23,168 nt of DNA from JBKPDV01 sp046728075 (GCA_046728075.1 JBKPDV010000101.1:1-23168), one strand, 5' to 3'. Shown: positions 7,420 to 14,646, numbered from the stretch's first letter. Numbers and translations are program-made. Notes: generated by a model from the sequence alone, not told the origin.

Positions 7420-8550
7420 AGAGGCCACCCGGGAGCTTCCGGCGAGAGCTTCGAGCACGGCGTCGGCGGCCCGCTCCGATGCGCCGGGAGGCCCGAGGGC
7501 GCGCGCGACTCGAGCGAGCGCATCGCGCATTCGAGAGAGACGCATCGGGTCGGACAGGAGCGCTTCCCCCTCCCGCTCGAGGCGCTCCGCGTTGAACTCT
7601 CCTTGCAACAGCTCCGGGACGACCGGCTCCTGGGCGACGAGGTTGACGAGGGAGATCCAGGGAACCTGGACGAGGAGTCTCCCGACAGCGAAGCTCGCCG
7701 GAGAGGTCTTGTAGACGACGATCATCGGGGCGCTGCAGATCGCGGCTTCCAGAGTCGCCGTGCCGGACGCCACGAACACGAGATCCGCGGTGGCGAGAAG
7801 GGAATGCAGGCCCGAATCCACGACTCGGATCGAGCGTTTCGCCGCGCCGGGAAAGAGCGAATCGGACAGACCGGAGGCTCGCACCGCCACGACTTCGAGA
7901 TCCAGGCGGCTGGCCAGGCTGTGCGCGGCGCGGGCCATCGGTTCCCAGTGACGCTCGAGCTCGGCGGTGCGGCTTCCCGGCAGAAGAACCAGGCGGCGGC
8001 GCGTCTTGGCCGGAAGCGGAGACGGGATGGTCAGACCCTCCCGCACGTCGTCGACTAAGGGATGTCCCGCGCAGACGGCATCCGCGCCCAGACGCTTGTA
8101 GATCTCCGCCTCGAACGGGAAAAGCGTGATGATGCGGCGGGCCCGCCGCGCGATCGATCGGGCACGGCCCGAGCGCCAGGCCCAGACCTGCGGGCTGACG
8201 TAGTAGATCAAGGGGACCCGCTCTCGCTCGAGACGGCGCGCCAGGAGGCCATGGAAGTCGGGAAAATCGATGAGCACCGCTCCGTCGGGACGGCGCTCGC
8301 GCGCGGCGGCCTTGAGACGCCGGAGGGCCCGCCACAACGCCGGAAGCTTTTCGAAGACCTCCGAGATTCCCACGACCGAGAGCTCCTCCGAAGAGACCAC
8401 GCGGTCGAGTCCGGCCGCGGCCAGACGCCGTCCGCCCATTCCAAACGCGGCGAGACCCGGTCTCTTCTTGCGCAGGGCGGCGAGCAGCCGCGCGCCATGC
8501 CCGTCACCCGAGGCCTCGCCGGAAGAGATCATGAGATTCAACGAGTCCAC
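7411..8550 (-). CDS. lpxB: Lipid-A-disaccharide synthase
   Basis: A peripheral inner-membrane glycosyltransferase of the Raetz pathway that condenses UDP-2,3-diacylglucosamine with lipid X to give the lipid A disaccharide. The 379-residue length fits. Motifs include ISSGEASGD at residues ~8-16, VLIDFPDFHGLLARRL, YYVSPQVWAWRSGRARSI, FPFEAEIYKRLG with AGHPLVDDV, LLPGSRTAELERHW, and the C-terminal region with SGTATLEAAICSAPMIVVYKTSP. The start is GTG at 8550 or TTG at 8541; the latter gives MNLMISSGEASGD, nearer the usual length, and neither has a clear ribosome-binding site. It is divergent from the sugar-nucleotide dehydrogenase at 8698. Its presence shows an LPS-type outer membrane. Certain for family. 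Confidence 0.96.
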   Translation of the reverse strand: MDSLNLMISSGEASGDGHGARLLAALRKKRPGLAAFGMGGRRLAAAGLDRVVSSEELSVVGISEVFEKLPALWRALRRLKAAARERRPDGAVLIDFPDFHGLLARRLERERVPLIYYVSPQVWAWRSGRARSIARRARRIITLFPFEAEIYKRLGADAVCAGHPLVDDVREGLTIPSPLPAKTRRRLVLLPGSRTAELERHWEPMARAAHSLASRLDLEVVAVRASGLSDSLFPGAAKRSIRVVDSGLHSLLATADLVFVASGTATLEAAICSAPMIVVYKTSPASFAVGRLLVQVPWISLVNLVAQEPVVPELLQGEFNAERLEREGEALLSDPMRLSRMRDALARVARALGPPGASERAADAVLEALAGSSRVASRG

Positions 8551-8597
8551 AGTTTACTCGTCGCTTCGCTCTACGCTCCGGTGAGCTCAGGGGCTCT

Positions 8598-8650
8598 CGG
8601 CTTTAACTCTCTCAGCCGCCGGTCGCGCGCGACCGCCGCGGCTGAAAGCC
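8598..8650. repeat. Nested palindrome in the divergent lpxB / dehydrogenase gap
   Basis: TCAGCCGC (8612-8619) pairs with GCGGCTGA (8638-8645) around the perfect palindrome CGGTCGCGCGCGACCG (8620-8635). GGCTTT (8599-8604) and AAAGCC (8645-8650) extend it. Its position between divergent starts would suit an operator or a mobile hairpin element; I cannot tell which. Confidence 0.6.
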
Positions 8651-8678
8651 TGTCGACTGTCGACTGCTCTCTGTGAGA
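8651..8678. repeat. Heptamer repeat element B (single arm, divergent gap)
   Basis: Units TGTCGAC (8651), TGTCGAC (8658), TGCTCTC (8665), then TGTGAGA. There is no matching inverted arm nearby, so this looks like a half element. It lies just upstream of a possible -10 box TATAAC (8679-8684), 13 nt before the dehydrogenase ATG. Confidence 0.65.
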
Positions 8679-8684
8679 TATAAC
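8679..8684 (+). promoter_or_regulatory. Possible -10 box for the dehydrogenase-aminotransferase pair
   Basis: TATAAC lies 13 nt before the ATG at 8698, implying a leader of only about six nt. No convincing -35 hexamer is seen at 16-18 nt spacing, where heptamer element B sits, and there is no Shine-Dalgarno. The call is tentative. Confidence 0.3.
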
Positions 8685-8697
8685 GGCTCTTCTTCCA

Positions 8698-9867
8698 ATG
8701 AGAGGACCAATCACCGGAAGGCTGAGGGCGGCGATTATCGGCTGTGGCCGAATCGCGCAGAGGCATGCGGCGATCCTGCGGGATCTGCCGAGTGTTCAAC
8801 TGATCGCGATGGTCGACACCCGCCTGGAGCGGGCGGAACAGTTTGCCCGCGACTACGGCGGGCGAGCTTACGCGGCTTTCGGGGAGATGGTCTCGCAGGA
8901 GAAGCCGGATCTGGTCAACGTCTGCACCCCTTCGGGCGACCATGTCTCGACCGCGCTCGCTCTCCTTCGAGGGGGTGTGCCGAACGTGATCGTCGAGAAG
9001 CCGATGGCCCTGCGCCTGCGAGACGCGGACCTGATGATCGAAGCGGCGGAGAAGGCGGAAGCCCGTCTGTTCGTTGTGAAGCAGAACCGCTACAACCTGC
9101 CGATCGTGAAGTTGAAGGAGGCGCTCGACCAGGGACGCTTCGGGCGGCTGGTTCTTGGCGCGATCCGCGTGCGGTGGTGCCGGCGGCAGGATTACTACGA
9201 TCAGGCGCCCTGGCGCGGCACGTGGGCGATGGACGGAGGCGTGTTCTCCAACCAGGCGTCTCATCATGTCGACATGCTCGTGCAGATGATGGGCGAGGTC
9301 GAAGAGGTGTCCGCGTTGACGACGACGCGGCTCGTCTCGATCGAGGCCGAGGACACCGGCATCGCGATGCTTCGATTCCGAAACGGGGCGCTGGGCGTCA
9401 TCGAAGCCACGACCGCCGCCCGGCCCGTCGATCTCGAAGGCTCGATCTCGATTCTCGGCCAGAACGGCACGGTCGAGGTCGGCGGCTTCGCCATGAACGA
9501 AATGAAGGTCTGGCGCTTCGCCGACCCTCTCCCCGAAGACGAAGGCGTTCTCGAGCGCTACCGGACCAATCCTCCCGACGTGTACGGCTTCGGCCATCAC
9601 GAGTACCTGAACCAGGCCATCCGGGCCATTCAGACCGGCGCGCCCGCCCCGATCGACGGTCGCGAAGGCCGCAAATCTCTCGAGGTCATCACCGCGATCT
9701 ACGAGGCGTCCGAAAGCGGCGGGCCGGTTGCGTTCCCCTTCACGCCTCGCCGTTCGCGACTGGGTGTGGGCGGGGGCCGTATGTCCAAGATCGACACCGT
9801 GTCACTGCCTCGTGTCACCATCGTCCCGGAAGACGCCGAACCGAAAACGGAAACCGAGAAAACGTGA
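8698..9867 (+). CDS. Gfo/Idh/MocA-family sugar-nucleotide 3-dehydrogenase (GnnA- or WbpB/WlbA-like)
   Basis: Likely oxidises the 3-hydroxyl of a UDP-N-acetyl sugar using NAD, preparing it for amination by the next gene. The N-terminal Rossmann fold has GCGRIAQRH (residues 15-23). EKP at 100-102 supplies the family's catalytic Lys101. The C-terminal domain carries QDYYDQAPWRGTWAMDGGVFSNQASHHVDML (164-194 region), which matches the WlbA/WbpB-type active site with the histidine-aspartate pair (His189/His190, Asp192). The last ~25 residues (after FPFTPRRS) are a polar extension. It is the first of only two plus-strand genes and is divergent from lpxB. In some bacteria such a gene with its aminotransferase lies beside lpxB and makes 2,3-diamino sugar for lipid A (GnnA). 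WbpB-type uronate oxidation is the main alternative; the window has no WbpA, WbpD or WbpI. Confidence 0.85.
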   Translation: MRGPITGRLRAAIIGCGRIAQRHAAILRDLPSVQLIAMVDTRLERAEQFARDYGGRAYAAFGEMVSQEKPDLVNVCTPSGDHVSTALALLRGGVPNVIVEKPMALRLRDADLMIEAAEKAEARLFVVKQNRYNLPIVKLKEALDQGRFGRLVLGAIRVRWCRRQDYYDQAPWRGTWAMDGGVFSNQASHHVDMLVQMMGEVEEVSALTTTRLVSIEAEDTGIAMLRFRNGALGVIEATTAARPVDLEGSISILGQNGTVEVGGFAMNEMKVWRFADPLPEDEGVLERYRTNPPDVYGFGHHEYLNQAIRAIQTGAPAPIDGREGRKSLEVITAIYEASESGGPVAFPFTPRRSRLGVGGGRMSKIDTVSLPRVTIVPEDAEPKTETEKT

Positions 9868-9898
9868 TCCCGCGTCCCGCAGTCGCCGGCAGCGCTCC

Positions 9899-10990
9899 TT
9901 GATTCCTCTCTCGCGGGCGACCGTTACTCCGGAGATGAAGCAGGCCATGCTCGACGTGGTCGACTCGGGCCGGTTCATCCTGGGACCCGAGACCCGGGCC
10001 TTCGAAAAGGAGTTCGCGGCCTACGTCGGCACACGCCACGCGATCGCCGTCTCTCAGGGCACCGCCGCCATCCAGCTTTCGCTACAGGCGATCGGGATCG
10101 AGCCGGGCGGCGAGGTCCTGGTTCCCTCGATGACCGCCTTCCCCACGATCGAAGGGGTGATCCACGCGGGCGCCACGCCCGTGTTCGTGGACAACGACAG
10201 GTTCGGGTCCATGGATCCGGTCGACGCCGCTCGACGCATCACCCCGCGAACAGTCGGTATGGTGCCCGTCCATCTGTACGGCGGGGCAGCGGATCTCGGG
10301 GCGCTGCGTGAGCTGGCCGCTCGACACAATATATGGATTGTAGAGGACTGCTGCCAGGCCCACGGCGCCCGCTGGGCAGACCGAACCGTCGGCTCAGTCG
10401 GGAGGGCCGGCTGCTTCTCCTTCTACCCCTCCAAGAACCTGACGGTGTTCGGCGACGGGGGGATGGTGACGACCGACGAGCCGGAGATCGACCGGAAGGT
10501 GAGGCTCCTGCGCGATCATGGGCGCAGCGACAAGTACACGCACGTCGCGGTCGGCTACAACCTGCGCTTCAACGACGTGCAGGCGGCGGTCGGGCGGCGG
10601 CAGCTCGCGTTGCTCGAGTCCTTCGTGGCGCGGCGCCGCGAGATCGCCGCCCGATACGACTCCGCCTTGTCGAAGGTTCCCGGCGTCGCCGTGCCGCTCG
10701 AGCGGCCCGGCACCCGTATGGTCTATCACCTCTACCCGGTCCGGCTGACCAACCAGGTCACGCGCGACGCGCTCCAGGGGCACTTGAAGGCGCGCGGCGT
10801 CGAGACGGGCATTCACTATCCCATCGCCAACCACCTGCAGCCGGCGATGGCGGGCCGCGGCGCGCCGCCTTACCTTCCCGAGTCCGAGAGTCTCGCCAAG
10901 ACGAGCCTCTCCCTCCCGATGTTCCCGGGACTCTCGGACCGCGACGCGGACACGGTCATCAAGGGTCTCTTGGACTTCTTCGAACACTGA
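9899..10990 (+). CDS. DegT/DnrJ/EryC1-family PLP-dependent sugar aminotransferase (GnnB- or WbpE-like)
   Basis: Likely transfers an amino group, usually from glutamate, to the 3-keto sugar nucleotide made by the preceding gene. The 363-residue product starts IPLSRATVTPEMKQAM and contains GPETRAFEKEFAAYVGTRHAIAVSQGTAAIQL. It also has VEDCCQAHGA (149-158), which contacts the cofactor, and SFYPSKNLTVFGDGG, where Lys179 should form the Schiff base. The C-terminal GVETGIHYPIANHLQP and SLSLPMFPGL match the family. The frame is open upstream to 9728 but overlaps the dehydrogenase there; TTG at 9899 gives a standard N-terminus, though its ribosome-binding site is weak. The 31-nt gap implies co-transcription with the dehydrogenase. 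Substrate identity cannot be read from sequence alone. Confidence 0.88.
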   Translation: MIPLSRATVTPEMKQAMLDVVDSGRFILGPETRAFEKEFAAYVGTRHAIAVSQGTAAIQLSLQAIGIEPGGEVLVPSMTAFPTIEGVIHAGATPVFVDNDRFGSMDPVDAARRITPRTVGMVPVHLYGGAADLGALRELAARHNIWIVEDCCQAHGARWADRTVGSVGRAGCFSFYPSKNLTVFGDGGMVTTDEPEIDRKVRLLRDHGRSDKYTHVAVGYNLRFNDVQAAVGRRQLALLESFVARRREIAARYDSALSKVPGVAVPLERPGTRMVYHLYPVRLTNQVTRDALQGHLKARGVETGIHYPIANHLQPAMAGRGAPPYLPESESLAKTSLSLPMFPGLSDRDADTVIKGLLDFFEH

Positions 10991-11013
10991 TCGCGCTGGC
11001 CGCGGCCCGCCTT

Positions 11014-11118
11014 CGACTGAGGACTGCTGACTGAGGACTCCAGCGGCCGGTACCACAAAAAGGCTTTTTGAGACTCAATCCCCTTGAGTCCTCGGTCCTC
11101 AGTCCTCAGTCCGCAGTC
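11014..11118. repeat. Heptamer repeat element C (convergent gap, two facing arms)
   Basis: The left arm has CGACTGA (11014), GGACTGC (11021), TGACTGA (11028), GGACTCC (11035). The right arm has TTGAGTC (11084), CTCGGTC (11091), CTCAGTC (11098), CTCAGTC (11105), CGCAGTC (11112). The arms are inverse and keep an exact 7-nt register. The ~42-nt spacer includes CAAAAAGGCTTTTTG. Inside, GACTCAA (11072-11078) and TTGAGTC (11084-11090) form a 7-bp hairpin with a 5-nt loop. The element fills the space between the aminotransferase and asnB2 stops and may act as a two-way terminator, which is inference. Confidence 0.85.
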
Positions 11119-11132
11119 GGAAAAGGCAGGAG

Positions 11133-13025
11133 TCAGCCCGGTGCGGTCGCGGCCAGGACAGCCGGCGTTTCGAGCTCCCGGCCTCGGATCCAGCGGCGAT
11201 ACCAGGCCTCCAGGTTCAAGAGCAGCCACAGCTTGTTGTGGCGGCGCTGCGTCCCCCCTTCGACGAGCGCCCGGAGCTCGCGGGGGCGCAAGAGGCCGTC
11301 GGAGGCGAGATCCCCGTGCTCCAGAGTCGAGAACGCGGCTTGACGATTTGCGCCTGAGACCCATCGCTTGAACGGCGGCGAGAAGCCGGCCTTGGGGCGC
11401 GTCTGGATGGCCCGGGGCAGCCAGGGACGGATCGCCTCTCGGAAAGCGATCTTGGTCCGTCCCGGCTTGACGATCCGATCGGGCGCCAATGAGAACGCGT
11501 ACTCGATCAGCCGGCGATCCAGTAGCGGCACCCGCGCCTCGAGGCCGACGGCCATCGTCGAGCGGTCGACGAGCATGAGGTTGTTGTCGGGCAGGTACGT
11601 ATGCAGGTCGAGAGAGAGCAGCCGGTGTGCCAGCGGGAGATCCGGCCGGTCGAACTTTCGGAAGAGCCAGGCCGCATCGTCCGGCGCCCGGCCGAAAACC
11701 CGCCGCTGCTCGGCGGCATTGAAGAAACCGCGCACTGCAAAATATCGATCGGCAAAGTCAGGCGCGAGGACGCGGGCCGAACCGGCGAGCCGCGATGCGA
11801 CCGGGCGGTCCGACAGCGGCTGGACGACATCCCGGTAAAGGAGCGACAGGGCCTGCCGCAGAGGCCCGGCGGCGCGCCGCATCGATTCATACCGCATGAC
11901 CGTCTCGTGCCAGCCGTACCCGCCGAAGATCTCGTCGCCACCGTCGCCCGTGAGCACCACCTTCACGGATTTCCGCGCCAGCCGCGACAGCTCCAGCACG
12001 GCGAGCGACGTCGAGTCGTAGATCGGTTCGTCGTAGATCTCGGCGGCGAGAGCCAGAGTCGTCGGCAGATCGCCCACGTCGAGCAGCTCCTCGTGATGAG
12101 CCGTTCCGAAGGCTTCCGCGGCGATGCGCGCGTACCGCACATCCTCGAGGTCCCCGTCCCGGTAGGCGACCGTGAAGGTCGGGAACGCGCCGCCGGATGG
12201 GGGCGCGGCGCGCGAGACGACCGTCGAGGAATCGAGTCCTCCCGAGAGAAAGGCGCCGACCGGCACGTCCGACACCAGATGCGAGGCGACGGCTTCCTCG
12301 AGGCGCGACCGCATCTCGTCCGGGTCGTCTCGCACCCGGCCGCGTTCGAGAGCCCAGTACGGGGCGACCTCGAGCTTTCCGGTGCGGTCGTCGTAGAGCA
12401 GACGGTGGGCCGGCGGGAGCTTGCGAACACCAGCGAAGAGGGAGCGATCGAACGGGACGTAGCCATAGGAGAGGAAGTCGCTGAGCGCTTCCGGATCCAG
12501 ACGCGCGGAGATTCCCGGCAGCTCCAGGATCGCCTTGGGTTCCGACGCGAACGCGAAACCGCCGCCGGGCAGGGACGCGTAGTAGAGAGGCTTGATCCCG
12601 ATGCGGTCGCGAGAAAGCAGGAGCCGCCGGTCGCGCTCGTTCCAGAGGGCGAGCGCGAACATCCCTTCGATCCGGGACAGGCCGTCCGCTCCGTCCAGGC
12701 GGAGCAACCGATGAACGACCTCTCCGTCGCTCTGCGAGACGAAGCGCTCTCCGCGAGACTCGAGGCCGGAGCGAAGGTCGCGGAAGTTGTAGACCTCGCC
12801 GTTGTGGATGAACGCCGAGAGCCCGTCGGGATGCACCGACGGCTCCTCCCCGCGCTCGGACGGATCGAGGATCGCCAACCGGCGATGGCCCAGCACCGCG
12901 CGTCCGTTGGGAGAGAGCCAGATGCCGCTGCCATCCGGACCGCGCCGGTTCAACGTGGCCAGAGCCCGGTCGACGGCGCGAGGATCCACCCGCTCCGGGC
13001 AGATCCAGCCGATGATGCCGCACAT
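11133..13025 (-). CDS. asnB: Glutamine-dependent asparagine synthetase / AsnB-type amidotransferase, paralogue 2
   Basis: Second AsnB-type enzyme, 630 residues. It has Cys2 (MCGIIG), RRLAI (48-52) and NGEVYN (75-80) in the glutaminase domain. In the synthetase domain it has SGGLDSSTV (261-269) and TGDGGDEIFGGYGW. Long stretches are nearly the same as paralogue 1, for example SYGYVPFDR, LPPAHRLL, FRKFDRP and RPKAGFSPPFKRW, with motifs at the same residue numbers, so the two are related by duplication. The catalytic residues look intact in both. Upstream of the ATG, where a ribosome-binding site should be, there is heptamer-type repeat (13035-13062) and no purine-rich motif at normal spacing. 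The gene converges on the sugar aminotransferase. Possible roles are asparagine synthesis or amidation of a sugar acid in a surface glycan (as proposed for WbpS-type proteins). Confidence 0.92.
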   Translation of the reverse strand: MCGIIGWICPERVDPRAVDRALATLNRRGPDGSGIWLSPNGRAVLGHRRLAILDPSERGEEPSVHPDGLSAFIHNGEVYNFRDLRSGLESRGERFVSQSDGEVVHRLLRLDGADGLSRIEGMFALALWNERDRRLLLSRDRIGIKPLYYASLPGGGFAFASEPKAILELPGISARLDPEALSDFLSYGYVPFDRSLFAGVRKLPPAHRLLYDDRTGKLEVAPYWALERGRVRDDPDEMRSRLEEAVASHLVSDVPVGAFLSGGLDSSTVVSRAAPPSGGAFPTFTVAYRDGDLEDVRYARIAAEAFGTAHHEELLDVGDLPTTLALAAEIYDEPIYDSTSLAVLELSRLARKSVKVVLTGDGGDEIFGGYGWHETVMRYESMRRAAGPLRQALSLLYRDVVQPLSDRPVASRLAGSARVLAPDFADRYFAVRGFFNAAEQRRVFGRAPDDAAWLFRKFDRPDLPLAHRLLSLDLHTYLPDNNLMLVDRSTMAVGLEARVPLLDRRLIEYAFSLAPDRIVKPGRTKIAFREAIRPWLPRAIQTRPKAGFSPPFKRWVSGANRQAAFSTLEHGDLASDGLLRPRELRALVEGGTQRRHNKLWLLLNLEAWYRRWIRGRELETPAVLAATAPG

Positions 13026-13034
13026 CGTCTAGCC

Positions 13035-13123
13035 GGGACTCGGGAGACAGAAGCCGGGAGTCGTGCAGTCGATGCAAAAGTTGCCGCGCGGCACGCCTTC
13101 CCCCTCCCGCCTACCGCCTACCG
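13035..13123. repeat. Heptamer repeat element D (upstream of asnB2)
   Basis: The left arm has GGGACTC (13035), GGGAGAC (13042), AGAAGCC (13049), GGGAGTC (13056). The right arm has CCTCCCG (13103), CCTACCG (13110), CCTACCG (13117). The arms are less exact inverses than at other loci, but the 7-nt register is clear in each. A GCCGCGCGGC palindrome (13083-13092) sits between them. The right arm supplies the stop codon of the small gene at 13118. Confidence 0.7.
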
Positions 13124-13309
13124 GGGAAAGGGATACATCAGCCAGGCAACGGCAAGCCCACCGAGAACGAGCGCGCCGAAGATCTTTGCGAAGAGGCGCA
13201 GCCGTGCGCGGCGTTCGCCAGCCCAGAGCAGGGAGAAGAACGTCGAGACCAGAAGCGCATAAACGAACATGATCAGGAAGTGGTCGGTCGGAAGCAGGGC
13301 GGCCATCAT
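13118..13309 (-). CDS. Small two-helix membrane protein, unknown function
   Basis: I do not recognise this 63-residue protein. It has two predicted membrane segments: FLIMFVYALLVSTFFSLLWA (about 11-30) and IFGALVLGGLAVAWLMYP (about 43-60). They are separated by a basic loop, GERRARLRLFAK, which would place the loop in the cytoplasm. AAGGGAG five nt before the first of two ATG codons is a good ribosome-binding site and supports a real gene. Its TAG stop lies within heptamer element D, so the last residues (YPFPR) may have been set by repeat insertion. It follows the membrane protein at 13356-13748 by 46 bp and is probably co-transcribed with it. Confidence 0.65.
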   Translation of the reverse strand: MMAALLPTDHFLIMFVYALLVSTFFSLLWAGERRARLRLFAKIFGALVLGGLAVAWLMYPFPR

Positions 13310-13326
13310 GTCGGCTCCCTTTGGCC

Positions 13327-13354
13327 GAGAGCGGAGAGCTGACAGCTGAAAGCT
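13327..13354. repeat. Heptamer repeat element E (single arm)
   Basis: Units GAGAGCG (13327), GAGAGCT (13334), GACAGCT (13341), GAAAGCT (13348) are in exact 7-nt register. The array ends beside the TGA stop (13356-13358) of the upstream membrane protein. No opposing arm of similar length is present. Confidence 0.7.
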
Positions 13355-13355
13355 C

Positions 13356-13748
13356 TCACTCTTTTCTCCCCGCGGCGATGTCGTAGGCGTCGAGCATCAG
13401 AAGCAGGTTCATCAGGCCCGCCGTCAGAAGAAAAGCGCAGCCGTACTCGTACGTGACCGAGAGAATCGCCCCGTGAGGGTTGTCCAGGAGGAGCCGGGCG
13501 GCGATGTTCAGAATGCCGGAACCAAACACGGCGAACGTGGCGAGAAGAGTCAGCGGCGCTCCCGCCTCGGGCGAATACAGGCGCCCCTGAAAGGACATGC
13601 CGACCAGAAACGTGACGGTCACGATCACGGCGTAGGCGATCGCTCTCTTGCGCCTCCCGAGGAACCAGTGTCCGGCGCCGGGAAAGACCCACGCCAGAAG
13701 GACGGCGGTCCAGGCGCGCCCGGGCGAGGCCGCCGCGATCTCGCTCAC
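13356..13748 (-). CDS. Membrane protein with TM2-like PGAGHWFLGRRKRA motif (possibly DUF6677)
   Basis: A 130-residue integral membrane protein with about four hydrophobic segments. The N-terminal part reads AWVFPGAGHWFLGRRKRAIAYAVIVTVTFLVGMSFQGRLY. The PGxGH-x-GR-x-RA pattern resembles TM2-type and DUF6677 proteins; this family name is from memory and uncertain. Later segments are LLATFAVFGSGILNIAARLL and YGCAFLLTAGLMNLLLMLDAYDIA. The GTG start at 13748 overlaps the TGA stop of the HIT gene (GTGA), so it is translationally coupled to it. A longer open frame to 14174 exists but lies within the HIT gene. Function unknown. Confidence 0.75.
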   Translation of the reverse strand: MSEIAAASPGRAWTAVLLAWVFPGAGHWFLGRRKRAIAYAVIVTVTFLVGMSFQGRLYSPEAGAPLTLLATFAVFGSGILNIAARLLLDNPHGAILSVTYEYGCAFLLTAGLMNLLLMLDAYDIAAGRKE

Positions 13749-14263
13749 GACCCGGCTTTCGCAAAGAGGGGCGCCAGGCGCGCCCGCGTCGCGGAGAGCT
13801 CCTCGGGCACCACTCGAACTCCGGCCGCGACGCTCATGAAATTCGTGTCCCCCTTCCAGCGCGGAACGACGTGGACGTGGTAGTGGTCCGCGATCCCGGC
13901 TCCGGCTGCCGCCCCGAGATTGAGCCCGATGTTCAGGCCGTCGGCGCGATAAGCCTCCGTCAGGATCTTTTCCGCTCGGGCGACGGTCGTGATCAGCTCC
14001 CGCAAGGTCTCCTCGTCTGACTCCGACAGGCTTCCGACGTGGTCGAACGGAGCGACCATCACATGTCCGTTCGTATAGGGATAACGGTTCAGGATCACGA
14101 AGACTCTCTTCCCGCGGTAGACCACGAGCGAATCCGGATCGTCGGCGGCCGCCGCGGCCACGCAAAAGATGCACGCGGGCGCCGATTTGTCGGACACCAG
14201 ATAATCGTATCGCCAGGGCGCGAAGAGGACGTCCCGGCCCCCCGGCATGTCAACCGGCATCAT
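13745..14263 (-). CDS. HIT-family nucleotide hydrolase/phosphorylase
   Basis: HIT proteins cleave nucleotide substrates such as dinucleoside polyphosphates or nucleotide phosphoramidates. The 172-residue product has the histidine triad HYHVHVVPRW, with His127, His129 and His131. It also has CIFC (31-34), a likely metal-binding pair, and NRYPYTNGHVMVAPFDHVG in the substrate pocket. The GLNLGAAAGAGIADHYH context matches the Ap4A-phosphorylase-like branch common in diderm bacteria. GGAGT precedes the ATG by about 12 nt; ATG at 14260 or Met6 are alternative starts. It sits 55 nt downstream of the IHF gene and overlaps the following membrane-protein gene by 4 nt. Exact substrate unknown. Confidence 0.88.
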   Translation of the reverse strand: MMPVDMPGGRDVLFAPWRYDYLVSDKSAPACIFCVAAAAADDPDSLVVYRGKRVFVILNRYPYTNGHVMVAPFDHVGSLSESDEETLRELITTVARAEKILTEAYRADGLNIGLNLGAAAGAGIADHYHVHVVPRWKGDTNFMSVAAGVRVVPEELSATRARLAPLFAKAGS

Positions 14264-14318
14264 TCACGAAGGACTCCGACTCTCCCAGAGCCGTCGCCCT
14301 GGTTAGGAAAAATCCCGG

Positions 14319-14594
14319 CTAGCGATTGATCAGCTCCTTGAGCTCTTTGCCGGGCTTGAAGTACGGAATTTTCTTGGCCGGAACCGCGACCTTGACGCCC
14401 GTCTTCGGATTGCGGCCCATCCGAGCGCCGCGCTCCCGGAGGCGAAAGGAGCCAAAGCCGCGCAGCTCGATCTTCTGCCCATCCTTGAGCGACTTGACGA
14501 TCGCGTCGAAGACCGTGTCCACGATGGTCTCTGCCTGCTTCTTGGTAACGTCTGTCGCCACGGCCACCCGCTCGATCAATTCGGCTTTCGTCAT
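14319..14594 (-). CDS. HU/IHF-family DNA-binding protein (IHF beta-like)
   Basis: A small histone-like protein that dimerises, bends DNA and helps organise the nucleoid. The 91-residue product starts MTKAELIERVA. It contains the family signature GFGSFRLRERGARMGRNPKTG (about residues 47-67) and ends IPYFKPGKELKELINR. The frame stays open upstream to 14831 within rpsA, but AGGAGAGG seven nt before the ATG at 14594 fixes the start. Its place directly downstream of rpsA matches the rpsA-ihfB order of proteobacteria, and GRNPKTG followed by PYFKPGKEL is closer to IHF beta than to HU. Whether it forms a homodimer or needs an alpha partner cannot be seen. Confidence 0.93.
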   Translation of the reverse strand: MTKAELIERVAVATDVTKKQAETIVDTVFDAIVKSLKDGQKIELRGFGSFRLRERGARMGRNPKTGVKVAVPAKKIPYFKPGKELKELINR

Positions 14595-14610
14595 TCGCGG
14601 CCTCTCCTGA

Positions 14611-14638
14611 CCCGGCCCAGCGGCAAAGCCCCGCCGGG
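14611..14638. repeat. Small GC-rich hairpin between rpsA and the IHF gene
   Basis: CCCGGC (14611-14616) pairs with GCCGGG (14633-14638). It lies just upstream of the IHF ribosome-binding site and has no T run, so it is more likely an mRNA-processing or attenuating hairpin than a strong terminator. Confidence 0.4.
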
Positions 14639-14646
14639 ATCGCGGC

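Noticed and set aside
9728..9898. Upstream start of the aminotransferase at ATG 9728
   Set aside because: It would overlap the dehydrogenase by 140 nt and add an Arg-rich leader foreign to the family.
11014..11118. A CRISPR-like array
   Set aside because: The repeat units are 7 nt and contiguous, without spacers of 30 nt or so, and no cas genes are present.
11014..11118. A firm bidirectional rho-independent terminator
   Set aside because: The position is right and hairpins exist, but there is no GC-rich stem directly followed by a long T run on either strand, so this is left as a possibility within the repeat entry.
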